The notes beneath the pieces are model-generated. The model ran no database searches, had not been told where the DNA came from, and worked only from the letters and a program-made list of their open reading frames with translations. 60,319 nucleotides of DNA from JAVKFF01 sp040226215 (GTDB lineage: Bacteria; Pseudomonadota; Alphaproteobacteria; DSM-16000; Inquilinaceae), in assembly GCA_040226215.1 (NCBI GenBank), contig JAVKFF010000194.1, positions 1-60,319 of the forward strand, in the 5' to 3' direction. Shown one piece after another: positions 50,535 to 59,556 of the stretch (positions are counted from its first letter, which is position 1; each line of letters begins with the position of its first letter). The position numbers and the translations under genes are program-made.

Positions 50535-52010
50535 ATGCCCGACGCGATCCAGGACTCTCAGATCCACAAGCGGATGTTTGTCGACGGCCGCTGGATCTCC
50601 ACCGGCCGCACCTTCGCCGATACCGACCCCAATGATGGCAGCCTGTTCGCCGAGATCCCGGATGCCGGCGTGGGCGACGCGCGGGCGGCGGTGGAGGCCG
50701 CGCAGAGGGCGTTCGCCGGCTGGTCGGCGCTGAAGTTCAGCGAACGCGCCCATTTCATGCTGAAGATCGCCGATATCTGGGAACGCCGCGTCCCCGATTT
50801 CGTCGCCGCGATGCAGCGCGAGGGCGGCGGCTGGGTCGGCAAGGGCATGTTCGAGGCGCACTACGTCCCCGAGGTGTTCCGCGCCGCCGCCGCCGTGTGC
50901 TACGACCCGATAGGCGAGGTGCTGCCCTCCGAGTACGGCAAGTTCTCCACCGCCGTGCGCTTTCCCATGGGCGTGGTCGCGGTGATCAGCCCGTGGAATT
51001 TCCCCGGCATCCTGACCGCCCGGGGCTTCGCCTTCCCGCTCGCCGCCGGCAACACCATCGTGCTCAAGCCTTCGGAGGACACGCCCTACACGGGCGGCAT
51101 CTTCTTCGCCGAGGTGCTGGAGGAGGCGGGCCTGCCGGCCGGCGTCTTCAACGTCGTCACCTGCTCGCGCGAGAGCGTCGGCCAGGTCGGCGACGCGCTG
51201 ATCGAGCACCCGCTGGTCAAGGGCATCTCCTTTACCGGGTCGACGCCGGTGGGCCGTCAGATCGCCGCCAAGGCGGGCGCGCATCTGAAGAAGTGCTGTG
51301 TCGAGCTGGGCGGCAAGGACAGCCTGATCGTGCTCGACGACGCCGACATGGAGCGCGCCACCCAGGCCGCCAATTTCGGCAGCTTCATGCACCAGGGCCA
51401 AATCTGCATGTCGGTGGAGAAGGTGCTGGTGCACGAGAGCATCTATGCCGACTTCCTGCGCCGCTTCGTCGAGCGGGCGGCGAAGCTGACCGTGGGCGAC
51501 ACCAAGGACGAGAAGAACATCATCGGCCCGCTGATCAACGACCGCCAGGTCGCCCGGGTGAAGGGCCAGATCGACGACGCGCTGGCCAAGGGCGCGACGC
51601 TGGCGCTGGGCGGAAAGGTCAGCGGCCGCTTCGTGGAGCCGACCATCCTGACCGGCGTCACGCCGGAGATGGACGTCTACCGGGACGAGACCTTCGGCCC
51701 GGTGGTGCCGGTGATCCCGTTCCGCACCGACGAGGAGGCGATCGCCATCAACAACGACACCGAATACGGCCTGTCGGCCGGTATCATCAGCCGCAACGAG
51801 GAGCGGGCGCTGGCCATCGCCCGGCGGCTGGAGACCGGTATGGCCCACGTCAACTGCTCCTCCGTCAACGACGAGCCGCACGTCCCCTTCGGCGGGTCGA
51901 AGGCCTCCGGCCTCGGCCGGCATGGCGGGCGCTGGTCGATGGAGACCTTCACCGAGACGCGCTGGATAACGCTGGAGCGGGGCGGCCGCGCCTTCCCGCC
52001 GATGTTCTGA
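50535..52010 (+). CDS. Aldehyde dehydrogenase (vanillin/benzaldehyde dehydrogenase-like)
   Basis: A 491-aa NAD(P)-dependent aldehyde dehydrogenase. Visible motifs are the substrate-site Ser-Pro-Trp-Asn-Phe-Pro, the nucleotide-site Phe-Thr-Gly-Ser-Thr, the general base in Val-Glu-Leu-Gly-Gly-Lys and the nucleophile in Gln-Gly-Gln-Ile-Cys-Met. The sequence resembles aromatic aldehyde dehydrogenases more than betaine or succinate-semialdehyde types, by impression. It starts 23 bp after the LivF-type gene with a gggaggg site and is probably in the same operon. The second aldehyde dehydrogenase, at 44050, differs clearly. Confidence 0.9.
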   Translation: MPDAIQDSQIHKRMFVDGRWISTGRTFADTDPNDGSLFAEIPDAGVGDARAAVEAAQRAFAGWSALKFSERAHFMLKIADIWERRVPDFVAAMQREGGGWVGKGMFEAHYVPEVFRAAAAVCYDPIGEVLPSEYGKFSTAVRFPMGVVAVISPWNFPGILTARGFAFPLAAGNTIVLKPSEDTPYTGGIFFAEVLEEAGLPAGVFNVVTCSRESVGQVGDALIEHPLVKGISFTGSTPVGRQIAAKAGAHLKKCCVELGGKDSLIVLDDADMERATQAANFGSFMHQGQICMSVEKVLVHESIYADFLRRFVERAAKLTVGDTKDEKNIIGPLINDRQVARVKGQIDDALAKGATLALGGKVSGRFVEPTILTGVTPEMDVYRDETFGPVVPVIPFRTDEEAIAINNDTEYGLSAGIISRNEERALAIARRLETGMAHVNCSSVNDEPHVPFGGSKASGLGRHGGRWSMETFTETRWITLERGGRAFPPMF

Positions 52011-52059
52011 GCATGGCGGCCGCACCCATTCTCCCCGTGGCCAAGAGAGGTTGGATGAG

Positions 52060-53661
52060 ATGACGAGCGCACTCTTCTGGATCCTGGCGATCATCGTCGT
52101 CGCGGCGATCGCGATCGCCCTGTTCGCCTGGTTCTACGAGCGGGCGACCAACGAGGTCAGCCTGGTGAAGACCGGGGCCGGCGGCCGCAAGGTGGTGATC
52201 GACGGCGGCACCCTGGCGATCCCCTGGTTCCACGAGATCGCCCGGGTCAACATGCAGACGCTGCGGCTGGACATCCGGCGCACGGGCGAGTCGGCGCTGA
52301 TCACGCGCGACCGGCTGCGCGTCGATGTCGGGGCGGAATTCTACGTCTCGGTCATCCCGTCGGCCGACGGCGTGGCCCGGGCGGCGCAGACGCTGGGCCG
52401 GCGCACCTTCCAGACCGACCAGTTGCGCGGCCTGATCGACGGCATGCTGGTCGACGCGCTGCGCTCCGTGGCCGCGCGCCTGAGCATGGACGAGCTGCAC
52501 GAGAACCGCGCCCAGTTCGTCGCCGATGTGCGCGACGGCCTGGAGGCGGTGCTGGGCCGCTACGGCCTGCAGCTCGACAGCGTCTCGCTGACCGCGCTCG
52601 ACCAGACGCCGTTCGCCGCGCTGGACGAGAACAACGCCTTCAACGCGGTCGGCATGCGCAAGCTGGCCGAGGTCATCGCAAAGTCGAAGAAAGAGCGGGC
52701 GGAGATCGACTCTGACGCCGAAGTCTCGGTGCGCAAGGCGGCGATGCAGGCGGCCCGCCAGAAGCTGGAAATCGATCTGGAGGAGCGCCGGGCCCAGATC
52801 GCCCAGCAGCAGGAGATCGAGACGCTCGTCGCCGCGCAGATCGCCGAGGTGGCCAGGCGCAAGGCGGAGTCCGAGCGCGAGGCGGCGCATGCCCGCATCC
52901 GCATGGAGCAGGAGATCGAGTTCGCCGATATCGGCCGCGAGCAGGCGATCCGCGAGGCCGAGATCGAGCGCGAGCAGGTGCTGCAACTGGCCGAGCAGGA
53001 CCGGCAGATCCGCGTCGCCGCCAAGAGCCAGGAGGAGAGCCGCGCCCGGGCGGCGGCCGACCTGGCGCGTGGCGAGGCGGTGAAGGCGGAGGAAACCATC
53101 GCCACCGCCCGCCAGCTGGCCGAGGCCGAACGCCGGCACGCGGTCGCGCTGATGGCCGCCCGGCAGGAGGCCGAGGCGGCGGCCACCCAGGCGCAGATCG
53201 CCGCGGAATCCGACAAGGCGACGGCGAAGGACCGGGCGGCGGCCCGACGCGAGGACGCGGAGGCCGGCAAGCACGAGAAGCTGGCCGAGGCCGAGGCGAT
53301 GCGCGCCCGGCTGGAGGCGGAGAACGTGCGCTCCGAGGCCATCGTCGCCATGGAGCTGGAGCGCGCCCGCCTCGACGCCATGCCGAAGATCCTGGCCGAA
53401 ATGGTCCGCCCGGCGGAGAAGATCAGCTCGATCAACATTCACCATCTCTCCGGCGGCGCCTTCACCCGCGGGGGTGGGGAGGGGACGGAACGGCCTGTCA
53501 TCAACCAGGCGCTCGACAGCATCATGGAGATGGCCGTGCAGCTACCCGCCCTGAAGCGCATCGGCGAGTCCGTGGGCGTCAGCTTCGAGGAGGGCCTGTC
53601 GGGTCTGACCGGATCGAAGGAGAAGCCGAAGGACGGGCCCGAGGACAAGAACGAAGGCTGA
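52060..53661 (+). CDS. Flotillin-family (SPFH domain) membrane protein
   Basis: A 533-aa protein with one N-terminal membrane segment (about residues 5-25), an SPFH/band-7 domain (about 28-200), a long charged coiled coil rich in Glu-Ala and Arg repeats (about 215-425), and a hydrophilic C terminus ending Pro-Glu-Asp-Lys-Asn-Glu-Gly. It matches YqiK/flotillin proteins, which scaffold ordered membrane patches. No NfeD partner is adjacent. It begins 49 bp after an aldehyde dehydrogenase gene; the ATG at 52060 follows agagagg. A terminator-like hairpin lies after it, so it seems to be the last gene of the Liv operon. Confidence 0.88.
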   Translation: MTSALFWILAIIVVAAIAIALFAWFYERATNEVSLVKTGAGGRKVVIDGGTLAIPWFHEIARVNMQTLRLDIRRTGESALITRDRLRVDVGAEFYVSVIPSADGVARAAQTLGRRTFQTDQLRGLIDGMLVDALRSVAARLSMDELHENRAQFVADVRDGLEAVLGRYGLQLDSVSLTALDQTPFAALDENNAFNAVGMRKLAEVIAKSKKERAEIDSDAEVSVRKAAMQAARQKLEIDLEERRAQIAQQQEIETLVAAQIAEVARRKAESEREAAHARIRMEQEIEFADIGREQAIREAEIEREQVLQLAEQDRQIRVAAKSQEESRARAAADLARGEAVKAEETIATARQLAEAERRHAVALMAARQEAEAAATQAQIAAESDKATAKDRAAARREDAEAGKHEKLAEAEAMRARLEAENVRSEAIVAMELERARLDAMPKILAEMVRPAEKISSINIHHLSGGAFTRGGGEGTERPVINQALDSIMEMAVQLPALKRIGESVGVSFEEGLSGLTGSKEKPKDGPEDKNEG

Positions 53662-53716
53662 CGCCCCCGTCCGGGCCGGCCGCCGACCGGGACCTGGCCC
53701 GTCGTCGCACTGAAAT

Positions 53717-53747
53717 GGCCGCCGCGGCACCGCTCGCGGTGGCCTTT
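53717..53747 (+). terminator. Rho-independent-type terminator after the flotillin gene
   Basis: A 10-bp stem (ggccgccgcg / cgcggtggcc, one G-U pair) with an 8-nt loop is followed by a short T-run. Flanking tgaaa and tttca can lengthen the stem. It closes the operon that starts at 44050. Confidence 0.65.
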
Positions 53748-53805
53748 CACATATTCAAGCTATTCATTTTGCTAACAATAGTCCGTCAAAAGCATCGAAT
53801 GCGCT

Positions 53806-53874
53806 GTATACATCAAGACCCAAAATGACCCCAGACCGAGCATGAACGCTTGTCTTTCCGGCAATTTTGTATAC
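53806..53874 (+). promoter_or_regulatory. Paired GTATAC operator sites upstream of the Rieske oxygenase gene
   Basis: tgtatacat occurs at 53805-53813 (core 53806-53811) and again at 53868-53876 (core 53869-53874) in AT-rich sequence. The core centres are 63 bp apart, six helical turns. The second lies 25 bp before the oxygenase ATG. A cognate FCD GntR regulator is encoded at 56030. Confidence 0.6.
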
Positions 53875-53898
53875 ATTGCGGCGCCGGGAGGACATGCC

Positions 53899-54969
53899 AT
53901 GACCGAGACCAAGCCATTTCCGCTGAACGCCTGGTACGCCGCGGCCTGGAGCCACGAGATCGGACGCCGGCTGGAGGCCCGCACGATTTGCGACCGCGAC
54001 GTGGTGCTCTACCGCCGGACCGACGGCGGGGTCGCGGCGCTGGAGGATGCCTGCTGGCATCGGCTGGTGCCGCTGTCGCTCGGTCATCTCGACGGCGACA
54101 ACGTGGTCTGCGGCTATCACGGCCTCGCCTTCAACGGCGCCGGGCGCTGCGTCCACATGCCGGCGCAGAAGACGATCAACCCCTCGGCCTGCGTCAAGGC
54201 ATTCCCGGTTGTCGAGAAGCACCGCCTCGTCTGGCTCTGGCCGGGCGACCCGGCGCTCGCCGATCCGGCACTGGTGCCGGATTTCCTCTGGAACGACGGT
54301 ACCGACCGGGTGGGCGAGGGCGGCACCTTCTACAACCTGAAATGCGACTACCGCCTGGTCGTGGACAACCTGATGGACCTGACGCACGAGACCTACGTCC
54401 ATGCCGGCTCCATCGGCGACGACAGCATCACCGGCGCGCCGTTCGAGGTCACCCACTCCGGCCGCACGGCCACCATCACCCGCTGGATGATCGATATCGA
54501 GCCGCCGCCCTTCTGGGCCGCCAATCTGGGCAGGCCCGGACCGGTCGACCGCTGGCAGATCATCCGCTTCGAGGCGCCCAGCGTCGTGGTGGGCGATGTC
54601 GGCGTGGCGCCGACCGGCAGCGGCGCGCCGGAGGGCGACCGCTCGCAGGGCGTCAATGGCTGGTTCCTGGCCGCCATCACCCCGGCGAGGGAGAACAGCT
54701 GCCACTATTTCTGGAACTTCGTGCGCAGCTTCAAGACCGGTGACGCGGCGCTGACGCGGCAGATCGCCCGCGCTCATGTCGGCGATGGCAACGGCCTCTA
54801 CGAGCAGGACGCCTTCATCCTGGAGCGCCAGCAGGAGGCTATCGACCGCAATCCGCGTATGCCCTTCTACAACCTGAACATCGATGCCGGCGCCTTGTGG
54901 GCGCGGCGGCTGATCGACCGGATGATCGCCGAGGAACAGCCGGCCGTGTCACCGGTCGCGGCGGCGTAG
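53899..54969 (+). CDS. Rieske non-heme iron oxygenase, VanA-like
   Basis: A 356-aa terminal oxygenase. The Rieske 2Fe-2S ligands are Cys52-Trp-His54 and Cys71-x-x-His74. The catalytic iron ligands are His163 and His168 after Asp160 in the Asn-Leu-Met-Asp-Leu-Thr-His segment, with a later Asp expected. The length fits the vanillate O-demethylase group, which hydroxylates or demethylates aromatic acids and other small molecules. ATG 53899 follows gggagga. The reductase gene follows after 4 bp, so they form one two-component enzyme. Confidence 0.9.
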   Translation: MTETKPFPLNAWYAAAWSHEIGRRLEARTICDRDVVLYRRTDGGVAALEDACWHRLVPLSLGHLDGDNVVCGYHGLAFNGAGRCVHMPAQKTINPSACVKAFPVVEKHRLVWLWPGDPALADPALVPDFLWNDGTDRVGEGGTFYNLKCDYRLVVDNLMDLTHETYVHAGSIGDDSITGAPFEVTHSGRTATITRWMIDIEPPPFWAANLGRPGPVDRWQIIRFEAPSVVVGDVGVAPTGSGAPEGDRSQGVNGWFLAAITPARENSCHYFWNFVRSFKTGDAALTRQIARAHVGDGNGLYEQDAFILERQQEAIDRNPRMPFYNLNIDAGALWARRLIDRMIAEEQPAVSPVAAA

Positions 54970-54973
54970 GTCG

Positions 54974-55948
54974 ATGACCGCGAGTGTCGACTGGCGTCCC
55001 GCCCGCCTGCGCGCGACCCGGGACCTGACGCCCGACATCCGCCTGTTCGAGATCGAACCGGAGGGTCCCTTCGCACCAACGAGCCCGGGCAGCCACATCA
55101 AGCTGGCGGTCGACATCGACGGCCGGCCCGACACAAGGTCCTATTCCGTGGTCGACGCCTGCCGGGACGGCATCTACCGCATCGCGGTGAAGCGGCTGGC
55201 CGACAGCCATGGCGGCTCGCGCCACATGTGGCGGCTGGTGCCGGGCGCGGCACTCAGCGTGGGCATGGCCGTGAACGATTTCCCGCTCGCCGCCGGGCGG
55301 CCGGAATACCTTCTCGTCGCCGGCGGCATCGGCATCACGCCGATCCACGCCCACGCCCTGGCCCTGGCGGAGCGCGGCGCCGACTTCCGCCTGCTCTATG
55401 GCGTGCGCCGGGCGGCCGACCTCGCCTTCGCGGAGGAACTCGGGACACTGCTCGGCCCGCGGCTGCAGACCTTCGTCGGCGAGGCGGGACAGCGCATCGA
55501 CCTCGCGGCCGAGATCGGCCGGCTGGCGCCGGGCGGCGAGCTTTATGTCTGCGGTCCCCTGCCGATGCTGGACGCCGCCCGCCAGGCCTGGCGCGATGCC
55601 GGCCGGCCGGCCGATTTGCTGCGCTTCGAAACCTTCGGGCGCAGCGGCCGCTATCCGACCGCGCCCTTCACCGTCCGCCTCGCCGGCGACGGCCGCGCGA
55701 TCGAGGTGCCGCCGGGCCGCTCCATGCTGGAGGCGCTGGAGGCGGCCGGCGTGGAGATGATCTCCGACTGCCGGCGCGGCGAGTGCGGTTTGTGCGCCCT
55801 GCCGATCCTGGCGGCCGACGGCCCGATCGACCACCGCGACGTCTTCTTCAGCGACGCGGAAAAGGCGGCCAACGCCAAGCTCTGCACCTGCGTCTCGCGC
55901 CTCGCCGGCGGCACCATTACCGTCGACACCGGCGAGCGGCCGGCCTGA
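54974..55948 (+). CDS. Oxygenase reductase, VanB-like (flavin and 2Fe-2S)
   Basis: A 324-aa reductase that passes electrons from NAD(P)H to the Rieske oxygenase. Order of domains: flavin-binding barrel (Arg-Ser-Tyr-Ser at 55-58), NAD domain with Ala-Gly-Gly-Ile-Gly-Ile-Thr-Pro at 116-123 and Cys-Gly-Pro-Leu-Pro-Met near 193, and a C-terminal plant-type ferredoxin with Cys266, Cys271, Cys274 and Cys304. This order (ferredoxin last) is the VanB/phthalate dioxygenase reductase type. Confidence 0.92.
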   Translation: MTASVDWRPARLRATRDLTPDIRLFEIEPEGPFAPTSPGSHIKLAVDIDGRPDTRSYSVVDACRDGIYRIAVKRLADSHGGSRHMWRLVPGAALSVGMAVNDFPLAAGRPEYLLVAGGIGITPIHAHALALAERGADFRLLYGVRRAADLAFAEELGTLLGPRLQTFVGEAGQRIDLAAEIGRLAPGGELYVCGPLPMLDAARQAWRDAGRPADLLRFETFGRSGRYPTAPFTVRLAGDGRAIEVPPGRSMLEALEAAGVEMISDCRRGECGLCALPILAADGPIDHRDVFFSDAEKAANAKLCTCVSRLAGGTITVDTGERPA

Positions 55949-56029
55949 TGCCGGACGGAGATGACGTTTGACCGGGTCGGGCAAAGCGGCGTGCATCGCC
56001 CGCACCATGTCGGCGGACGGGAGCACGGC

Positions 56030-56788
56030 ATGAGCGGCGGATCCGAGCGGCGCCAGCTCTCGCAGACCATGAAGGCACAGCTGGCCTTGCGCGAACTCGT
56101 CATCCGCGGCGAGCTGAAGCCGGGCGAGCGCGTCTCCGAGCTGCAGATGGTCGACCGCCTCGGCCTCTCGCGGTCGCCCCTGCGTATCGCCCTGGTGCGG
56201 CTGGAGGAGGAGGGCCTGCTGGAGGCCATCCCCTCGGGCGGCTTCGCGGTCCGGACCTTCAGCGAGCGCGAGGTGAAGGAGGCGATCGAGATTCGCGGCA
56301 CGCTGGAGGGCCTCGCCGTCCGTCTGGCGGCCGAGCACGGCGTGCCGAGGGCGAAGCTGGCGGCGGCGGAAAAGGTTGTCGACGCCATCGACGAGGTCAT
56401 CGGCACGGGGCCTGGCGGCTTCGACATGGCGCGCTACATCGCGCTCAACCGGCGCTTTCACGACATGCTGATCGCGCTGGCCGGCAACGCCTCGCTGGAG
56501 CGTCAACTGGAGCGGGTGAACGCGTTGCCCTTCGCCTCGCCCAGCGCCATGGTCGAGGTGCAGGCCCATCTCCCGGCTTCGCACCACATATTCACCATCG
56601 CCCAGGACCAGCACCGCTCGGTCCTGCAGGCGATCGCACGGCGGGAGGGCGCGCGCGCCGAGGCGATCATGCGCGAGCACGCCCGCATCGCCCTGCGCAA
56701 TCTCGAGCATGCGCTGGAGAGCCAGGGGTCGCTTTCCCACGTCCCGGGCTCCGCCCTGATCCGGCGGCGGACAGGAAACGCCGGCTGA
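56030..56788 (+). CDS. GntR-family regulator, FadR (FCD) subfamily
   Basis: A 252-aa regulator with winged helix (Lys-Pro-Gly-Glu-Arg-Val-Ser-Glu-Leu-Gln-Met then Ser-Arg-Ser-Pro-Leu-Arg) and a helical FCD domain carrying the Asn-x-x-Phe-His and Asp-Gln-His-Arg metal-site residues. It lies 81 bp after the reductase gene in the same direction and probably controls the Rieske pair through the two GTATAC sites. ATG 56030 gives a short lead before the DNA-binding domain; an in-frame ATG at 55961 would add 23 unconserved residues. Confidence 0.9.
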   Translation: MSGGSERRQLSQTMKAQLALRELVIRGELKPGERVSELQMVDRLGLSRSPLRIALVRLEEEGLLEAIPSGGFAVRTFSEREVKEAIEIRGTLEGLAVRLAAEHGVPRAKLAAAEKVVDAIDEVIGTGPGGFDMARYIALNRRFHDMLIALAGNASLERQLERVNALPFASPSAMVEVQAHLPASHHIFTIAQDQHRSVLQAIARREGARAEAIMREHARIALRNLEHALESQGSLSHVPGSALIRRRTGNAG

Positions 56789-56905
56789 GCGCTACGCGGC
56801 CTCGGCCCCGGATGGAACTCGCGCGCGCGCCGTCGCGTTGACGTCGGGCACGGCAGGACAATTTCGTTCTCCGTTCCCAACGCCACTTACGGAGACTTCA
56901 AACCG

Positions 56906-57478
56906 ATGTCCGACTCCGCCAACCTCGCCGTTCTCACCATCTGCGGCAGCCTGCGCCGGGGGTCGTACAACGCGGCCCTCGCCCGAGCCCTGCCGGCCCT
57001 GGCGCCCCGAGACATGACCATCACCGCCGCGCCGTCCTTCAGCGGCTTTCCGCTCTACAACGCGGACCTGCAGGCGAGCGACGGCTTCCCCGACGATGTC
57101 ATGGCGCTCGGCGCCGCGGTGCGCGAGGCCGACGGCGTCATCTTCGTCTCGCCGGAATACAACTTCTCCATTCCCGGCGCCCTGAAGAACGCCATCGACT
57201 GGATCTCGCGGCTGGAGGACCAGCCATTGCGCAACAAGCCGGTCGCCCTGCAGTCTGCCTCGCCGAGCCCGCTGGGCGGCGCGCGCATGCAGTACCATCT
57301 GCGCCAGGTCATGGTCTTCGTCGAGGCCATCACCTTCACGCGGCCGGAGATCTTCGTCATGGGCGCGCCTGGGAAGTTCGGCGAGGACGGCGCGCTCACC
57401 GACGAGACGACCCGCGAGCTGGTCGCCAAGCAGCTCGCCGTCTTCGGCGACTTCATCCGGCGGGTTGGCGCGACCTGA
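56906..57478 (+). CDS. NADPH-dependent FMN reductase family protein
   Basis: A 190-aa flavodoxin-like oxidoreductase. The phosphate loop Gly-Ser-Leu-Arg-Arg-Gly-Ser-Tyr-Asn is at about 14-22 and the diagnostic Ser-Pro-Glu-Tyr-Asn-Phe-Ser-Ile-Pro-Gly-Ala-Leu-Lys-Asn at about 82-95. Members reduce FMN, quinones, chromate or azo dyes and often guard against oxidative stress. It follows the GntR gene by 117 bp, which hold a possible TTGACG -35 at 56838, so it may have its own promoter. Confidence 0.9.
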   Translation: MSDSANLAVLTICGSLRRGSYNAALARALPALAPRDMTITAAPSFSGFPLYNADLQASDGFPDDVMALGAAVREADGVIFVSPEYNFSIPGALKNAIDWISRLEDQPLRNKPVALQSASPSPLGGARMQYHLRQVMVFVEAITFTRPEIFVMGAPGKFGEDGALTDETTRELVAKQLAVFGDFIRRVGAT

Positions 57479-57597
57479 CCTCGCTGGGGTCGAGGCCGCC
57501 ACTCCCGCCCGCCTGCCCATTGACCGGGATCAATGCCGATCGCCGCAGACGGCGTCATCATCGCGCGCAATCAGCACCAGTATTCAGGCGTGGGCGG

Positions 57598-59553
57598 ATG
57601 GCGGACTCAAGGCGGAAACCGGGTGGCGAGGCGGAAACGGGCGGCGGAGGCGGTCCCGCCGGCAATCCCTTCCGCTGGCTGTTGCTGGCGCTCGCCGGCC
57701 TCTTCGTCTACGTCATCGTCTTCGGCGTCCCGTTGCAGCCGGCGGCGACCGATATCTCCTATTCCCGCTTCGTCGAGCTGGTCGACGGCGGCGATGTGGC
57801 CACCGTGACCTTCGCGGGCGAAACCATCCGCGGAACCGTCCGCCGCGCGATCGAGGGCGTGGACGGCGGCACGCTCGCCTTCACCACCCAGATTCCGCCG
57901 CTCGGCGATTCCGGCCTGCTCGACCGGCTTGAGGGCGAAGGCGTCGAGATCCGGGCGGTGGGCGACGAAGGCGGCCTCCTCGGCTGGATCGGCGCGCTGT
58001 TGCCATGGATCCTTATCCTCGGCGTCTGGTACTACCTGATGCGCCGTGCCTCGGGCGGGGGCATCGCGAACGGGCTGGACCGCTACGGACTCGGCGGCCT
58101 GCTGAAGGGCCGCACCCGCAAGATCGAGCCCGAGGGCGTGCCCAAGGTCACCTTCGACCAGGTCGCCGGCCAGGACAACGCCAAGGCCGAGGTGGCGGAG
58201 ATCCTCGCCTTCCTGCGCGATCCGGAGCGCTATCGGCGGCTGGGGGCGGAGGTGCCGCACGGCATTCTGCTCGAAGGTCCGCCCGGCACCGGCAAGACCC
58301 TTCTCGCCCGGGCGCTTGCCGGGGAGGCCAAGGTGCCGTTCTTCCCGATCTCCGCCTCGGAATTCATCGAGGTCTTCGTCGGCGTCGGCGCCGGGCGCGT
58401 GCGCAACCTGTTCGAGGAAGCGAAGAAGGCCGCCCCCAGCATCATCTTCATCGACGAGCTCGACAGCATCGGCCGGGTCCGCGGTGCGGGCTTCGGCGGC
58501 GGCCATGACGAACGCGAGCAGACCCTGAACCAGATCCTTGCCGAGATGGACGGTTTCGAGGGCCATGAGGCGGTCGTGGTGCTGGCCGCCACCAACCGGC
58601 CCGACGTGCTGGACCCGGCCCTGCTGCGGCCGGGCCGGTTCGACCGGCACATCACGCTCGAACTGCCCGATCTCGCCGCCCGCCTGGCCATCCTGAAGGT
58701 CCACGCCCGCGACGTGCCGCTGGCCGCCGACGTCGATCTCGCGCGCGTCGCCGCCGGCACCCCCGGCTTCTCGGGCGCGGACCTGAAGAACCTGGTGAAC
58801 GAGGCGGCGATGGCGGCGGCGCGCGAGGACCTCGACCGGGTCGAGGCGCGGCATTTCGACTCCATGCGCGACCGCATCATCATGGGCAGCCTGCGCACGA
58901 TGGCGATCCACGCGGACGAGCGTCACCGCCTGGCGGTGCACGAGTCCGGCCACACGGCGGTCGCCTATTTCCTGCCCGACACCGACCCGCTGCACAAGGT
59001 GACCATCATCCCGCGCGGCCGGGCGCTCGGCGGCACCCATCAGGTGGCCGAGATCGAGCGCCACACGCTGCCGGAGGACTATCTGCGCAGCCGGCTGTCG
59101 GTGATCCTGGGCGGCCGGGCGGCCGAGCGGGTCTTCCTTGGCAGCCTCAGTTCCGGCGCCGACGAGGACATCCGCATGGCGACCCAGCTCGCGCGCTGGA
59201 TGGTCGGGCGCTGGGGCATGTCGTCCGAGGTCGGACCGGTCGATGTGCGGGAGAGCGAGGACCACCCCTTCCTCGGCCGCGAGATCGCGCAGCCGCGGCG
59301 CTTCTCAGAGGCGACGGCCGCGGCCGCCGACCAGGCGGTGCGCCGCATCCTCGACGAGGCCGACGCGCGGGCCCTCGAGACACTTGAATCGCGACGGTCC
59401 AAGGTCGCCCGGCTGATCGCGGCCCTGGAGGAACGCGAGACGCTCGACCGTGTTGATATCGCCGAGTGCCTCGGACCGCGCGAGGTGGCCACGAGGGGAC
59501 GGGGCAAGCGCGCGGCCGAGGACGACCGGAGCCGCGATGTTGAGGGGAACTGA
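57598..59553 (+). CDS. FtsH-family AAA+ zinc metalloprotease, divergent paralogue
   Basis: A 651-aa membrane protease. It has two membrane segments (about 25-44 and 125-147) around a small periplasmic domain, then an AAA module with Walker A Gly-Pro-Pro-Gly-Thr-Gly-Lys-Thr at about 227-234, Walker B Phe-Ile-Asp-Glu-Leu-Asp, and the Asn-Arg-Pro-Asp...Arg-Pro-Gly-Arg-Phe-Asp-Arg region. The zinc motif His-Glu-Ser-Gly-His is at about 448-452, with the third ligand in Gly-Ala-Asp-Glu-Asp-Ile. Differences from housekeeping FtsH are Asp-Glu-Leu for Asp-Glu-Ile, Ser in the zinc motif and Gly-Gly-Thr-His-Gln-Val for Gly-Val-Thr-x-x-x-Pro. ATG 57598 has a weak ribosome site. Confidence 0.9.
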   Translation: MADSRRKPGGEAETGGGGGPAGNPFRWLLLALAGLFVYVIVFGVPLQPAATDISYSRFVELVDGGDVATVTFAGETIRGTVRRAIEGVDGGTLAFTTQIPPLGDSGLLDRLEGEGVEIRAVGDEGGLLGWIGALLPWILILGVWYYLMRRASGGGIANGLDRYGLGGLLKGRTRKIEPEGVPKVTFDQVAGQDNAKAEVAEILAFLRDPERYRRLGAEVPHGILLEGPPGTGKTLLARALAGEAKVPFFPISASEFIEVFVGVGAGRVRNLFEEAKKAAPSIIFIDELDSIGRVRGAGFGGGHDEREQTLNQILAEMDGFEGHEAVVVLAATNRPDVLDPALLRPGRFDRHITLELPDLAARLAILKVHARDVPLAADVDLARVAAGTPGFSGADLKNLVNEAAMAAAREDLDRVEARHFDSMRDRIIMGSLRTMAIHADERHRLAVHESGHTAVAYFLPDTDPLHKVTIIPRGRALGGTHQVAEIERHTLPEDYLRSRLSVILGGRAAERVFLGSLSSGADEDIRMATQLARWMVGRWGMSSEVGPVDVRESEDHPFLGREIAQPRRFSEATAAAADQAVRRILDEADARALETLESRRSKVARLIAALEERETLDRVDIAECLGPREVATRGRGKRAAEDDRSRDVEGN

Positions 59554-59556
59554 GCG

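Noticed and set aside
50085..52094. 669-codon minus-strand open frame opposite the LivF tail and aldehyde dehydrogenase
   Set aside because: The plus-strand aldehyde dehydrogenase has all catalytic motifs; the antisense frame is explained by codon bias. It also does not explain the LivF tail, which stays in frame with the ATPase.
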